Shown: positions 61,351-64,000 of the stretch, in pieces
Numbering within the stretch: position 1 is the first letter of the stretch
Layout of the letters: each line of letters starts with the position of its first letter
Notes under the pieces: generated by a model
The model's database searches: none
What the model saw: the letters and a program-made list of their open reading frames with translations, nothing else
What the model was told of the DNA's origin: nothing
Position numbers and translations under genes: made by a program
Assembly (NCBI GenBank): GCA_904066235.2
Contig: CAJFCV020000002.1
Location: 1,860,001-1,924,000 of the forward strand
Direction: 5' to 3'
Origin: Bursaphelenchus xylophilus
Lineage: Eukaryota > Nematoda > Chromadorea > Rhabditida > Aphelenchoididae
DNA: 64,000 nucleotides

Positions 61351-63715
61351 TCAACCCCTGGAGGTAATGGTGTTCCTTGTCGGCAAAAAAGCGACTTTTG
61401 TTGGTGCCCGTTTGTGGTACCTTGGCCAGATGATTTTCAAAACACCTGTGCGCAGGGATCTGCAAATAATAACGAACAATTCACTGGGCGAAAGAGGACG
61501 AATTTTATGAAAATACTACAAAATAAACTCTCAATTAACTTTGGTAAAGTAAACGGCAACTCACGTGTTCACAAAGACCAATGAAAACGCGAAAAGATTG
61601 TTGCAAATGAGCACCAACACTCGATACACAACTCTCGCCAACACCACATCATTCACGTATACGGTGACAGCCAATTTGCCCGTAATCAGGACGAATGTTG
61701 AGAAGAACGAGGACATTGTCGACAAAAGTACCCGTTGCTCTGCTTTGAAATCGGTCTGGCTGGATGAAGCTTGGGTTTGACGGCGCTGAAAATAGATTTT
61801 TTTATTGATAGCCGTATATAAATATGCATATACCATGACATGTTTTTACATAGGTTGTAATACATATATATAATATATTGTATTGTAATCAAAGGGCGTA
61901 TTTTCGAGCCTCACCTGGAACGCTAAAAACCCGGAGATTACAAAATACGCCATCAAATTGAACCCCAAGATGACATAGACCGCCTCCGTGAGTCCATTCA
62001 GCATATCCTGATGAGCACAATCACTGGCGGTCTCCCAGTTGTACGCATAATAAAACAGTCCACAATCTGCGCTCGGAAACACTGTGATAACAGTCATAAC
62101 CAAAAGATAACCGGGGAATGTTAGACGGTTCAAGGTCTAAACGAAAGCATTGCCTACAGTCGCGGACCTGATCCAGTGGCAAAAACGTACCATTTTGCTT
62201 CCGGAAAGTATCAAAAAATGCAGCAAAATACCTCCATCTGCAAGTCAAAAAACTCCGATTTCAAACGCCATGCCGCACTTTTTTGTGAGGGCAATTCAAA
62301 ACGGAGTTTTTTTTAGTTGGAGAGGGAGGCATTTTGCCACATTTTTTGATATTTTCCGGATGCAAAATGATACGGTTTTTGCCACTGGATCAGGCCTCTC
62401 ACTGTATATATAAATTCCTTTACATCAATTGCTATAATATATCAGTCTGTCGGGAAAATAATCAGCACAATGTCGCTGCACCCACCGATCGCGTTCGTTG
62501 CTCAAGTTGATTTTTTCCCGTCGGCGATGCGATTTTTGATGCGACAGATCGCTCATTATTTTTCCGACAGACCAAAAAAATTTTTTTTAATTTAAAAATT
62601 ACCTTCAAAGCAACTTCGGGGATGACACTCTTCATTGCGATGATGTTGATTCGTGATAATGTGAGAACAAGTCCGTAGGGTTCGATGGAAAAAAAGCAGG
62701 TCAAATAGACGAGGACGATATACTAAAAGAGGCCGTTCAGTTTTATCGGTTTGTCGGGAAAATAATGAGCACAATATCGTTGAGCCGATCGTGTCGCTGA
62801 AGTGAAAAGGAATGTGATTTTGTCGCAACACAATTCGTTTTCTCGGCGATCCGGTTTTCAATACGACGGAATCATTATTTTCCCGACAGTTTCAGTCTCG
62901 CTTTCACGGCTTAGTTGACGAAATGTCACAAAATTTTTTCTTCTCCCATGCCTTTAAAGCCAAGTCAAAAATAATTTTAAAACTGCTGACGATGATGTTT
63001 TACAATCCGTTTGATTATGTTGATAAGGACAATAAAAAATTCTGTGACGTTTCGTCTTCCAAGCCCTAAAAGGGATATTAAAATGTGCTTATTTTGGCCC
63101 CTTAACAGGGAAGTGTGCCAAGTGCAACGCGGAAATTTTCCTTAACTTTTGCACATAGGTTGGGTATAAGGCACGTATGACTTTTTGAAAAAACTTTGAG
63201 CGCACTTTGCGGTCATTGTAACCGAGAGAATACGCGAAATTCGGAGGGAGTTCAGAGGGGAAAAGGACTTTTTGGTTGATATCTTTGCCAGTTTTGCTAC
63301 ATTACAAAGGGGCGTGAAACTTTGCATGGAAAATTTCGCATAAAAAGCTTGACATTTACAGGCCTTGGAAAAAACTATCCTAAATTTGAGCCAAGTTTAA
63401 TGCAACGAAAAACTGGTAAGAGGTGCCAAGATAATTTTCGCGGCGCCTCGGAATTGAGGGATTTTTACACGGTGATCCTCCCACCACCCAGCCGACCTGC
63501 CCACAGAATTTTTGGTCAACAACACCCTCTGTAAAATAAGAGATTTCAGTCGACATTTGTCTCATTACCTGGTCAATCTCTGGAAAAGATGTGCAAAAAG
63601 TTGAGTAAAAAATTAGTGGCACTTGAGTTGCGACAAACATAAAATTAATCACGGATTGGCGGAGTATTGTGTCGAAGCTGATGGAGTCACGATACATTCT
63701 TGACTGCCATATCAC
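61351..63715 (-). CDS. serpentine 7TM receptor paralogue C (5' partial)
   Basis: Five exons found: 63715-63569, 62722-62603, 62136-61915, 61785-61565 and 61459-61351, all in phase with paralogue B. The first coding exon (TM1) is not in the window and should lie beyond 64000. Exon contents: first loop and TM2 (VATQVPLIFYSTFC), TM3 with SIEPYGLVLTLSRINI, TM4/TM5 with a cysteine loop (SADCGLF...SDCAHQD), TM6/TM7 ending FSLVFVNT, and a tail SLRTGVLKIIWPRY. Strongly similar to B over its whole length, more than to A. AATAAA lies about 75 bases after the stop. Subfamily unassigned; the role as a chemoreceptor is inferred from the superfamily. Confidence 0.85.
62155..62406. repeat. palindromic repeat, family A
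   Basis: TA-flanked copy with ends CAGTCGCGGACCTGATCCAG and CTGGATCAGGCCTCTCACTG, in an intron of receptor C, about 20 bases from the exon starting at 62136. Confidence 0.9.
62440..62575. repeat. palindromic repeat, family B
   Basis: Ends ATCAGTCTGTCGGGAAAATAATC and CTCATTATTTTTCCGACAGAC, shorter than most copies. It ends about 30 bases from the donor of receptor C's TM3 exon. Confidence 0.85.
62740..62894. repeat. palindromic repeat, family B
   Basis: Ends TCGGTTTGTCGGGAAAATAATG and ATCATTATTTTCCCGACAGTTTC. It begins about 20 bases upstream of the acceptor for receptor C's TM3 exon. Confidence 0.85.
63104..63415. repeat. family-D relative, partial
   Basis: Left end ACAGGGAAGTGTGCCAAGTGCAACG matches the family-D terminus with changes. 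The interior has GAGAGAATACGCGAAAT and GAGCCAAGTTTAATG; the right terminus is lost. Confidence 0.65.
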
Positions 63716-63747
63716 CTAAAATCCAAAAAAAAATATCTTCAGCGATT

Positions 63748-63917
63748 TATCAATTTGTCGGGAAAATAATGAGCACCCTATCGCATTGAAAATCGCATCG
63801 GCGTCGAGAAAATGAATTGTATTGCGGCAAAATCAAAGTGGTTTTCACTTTCAAATTGTTTTTACGAGGATCGGCACAGTGGCATTGTGCTCATTATTTC
63901 CCCGACAGACTGATATT
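63748..63917. repeat. palindromic repeat, family B
   Basis: Ends ATCAATTTGTCGGGAAAATAATG and TCATTATTTCCCCGACAGACTGAT. It begins about 30 bases upstream of the receptor C exon starting at 63715. Confidence 0.88.
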
Positions 63918-64000
63918 GTTGGCGTGCCCATATTAGCGGTCAACCACTTTGCGGGCAGCTAGAAGAACCACGGGGTTCTGCGGGCATTTTTGAAAATCAG

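Noticed and set aside
63916..64000. First exon of receptor C
   Set aside because: No TM1-like frame with a donor in the right phase occurs in the last 85 bases, so the exon is assumed to be outside the window.

Overview
This window is nuclear DNA of a nematode, most likely Caenorhabditis or a close relative; that placement is an inference. The grounds are AT-rich non-coding DNA, introns ending in TTTTCAG, a DEG/ENaC channel subunit with nematode-style exons, a tandem group of nematode serpentine 7TM receptors, a compact single-domain tyrosine phosphatase, and many short palindromic TA-flanked repeats. No bacterial genes, rRNA operon or CRISPR array were seen. All gene models were built by hand from splice consensus, reading-frame continuity and comparison of paralogues inside the window.

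Left part (about 2.2-36.6 kb, + strand): one large gene encodes a RhoGAP-domain protein. Its first coding exon is at 2.17 kb. A roughly 20.9 kb first intron full of transposon-derived palindromes follows, then a cluster of exons from 23.4 to 28.9 kb with the GAP domain at 27.3-28.9 kb. Two alternative C-terminal ends exist: a single terminal exon at 30.06-30.64 kb, or three exons at 33.86-36.65 kb.

Middle part (37.9-51.3 kb): a DEG/ENaC channel gene (- strand) converges on the RhoGAP gene. Next come two tandem secreted cystatin-like genes (+), a protein tyrosine phosphatase (-) and a small Ser/Arg-rich basic protein (+) that looks like a nuclear or sperm-chromatin protein. The phosphatase and the basic protein are divergently arranged. 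Together with the small secreted proteins they resemble a male-germline set, but that is inference only.

Right part (51.8-64 kb): three paralogous 7TM receptor genes lie in tandem on the - strand; the third runs off the window. Their intron positions and C-terminal tails match, so they come from local duplication.

Repeats dominate the introns and gaps. There are at least four palindromic MITE-like families (called A-D here), a GCACNGTGC array family, a dispersed GTGGTGGGACCC motif, a dispersed exact 10-mer GTAAAATACG, a large foldback element inside a receptor intron, and a three-layer nested insertion at 32.1-33.0 kb. The most unusual element is a head-to-head pair at 24.09-24.33 kb in which 5S rRNA-like sequence is joined to tRNA-like promoter boxes.
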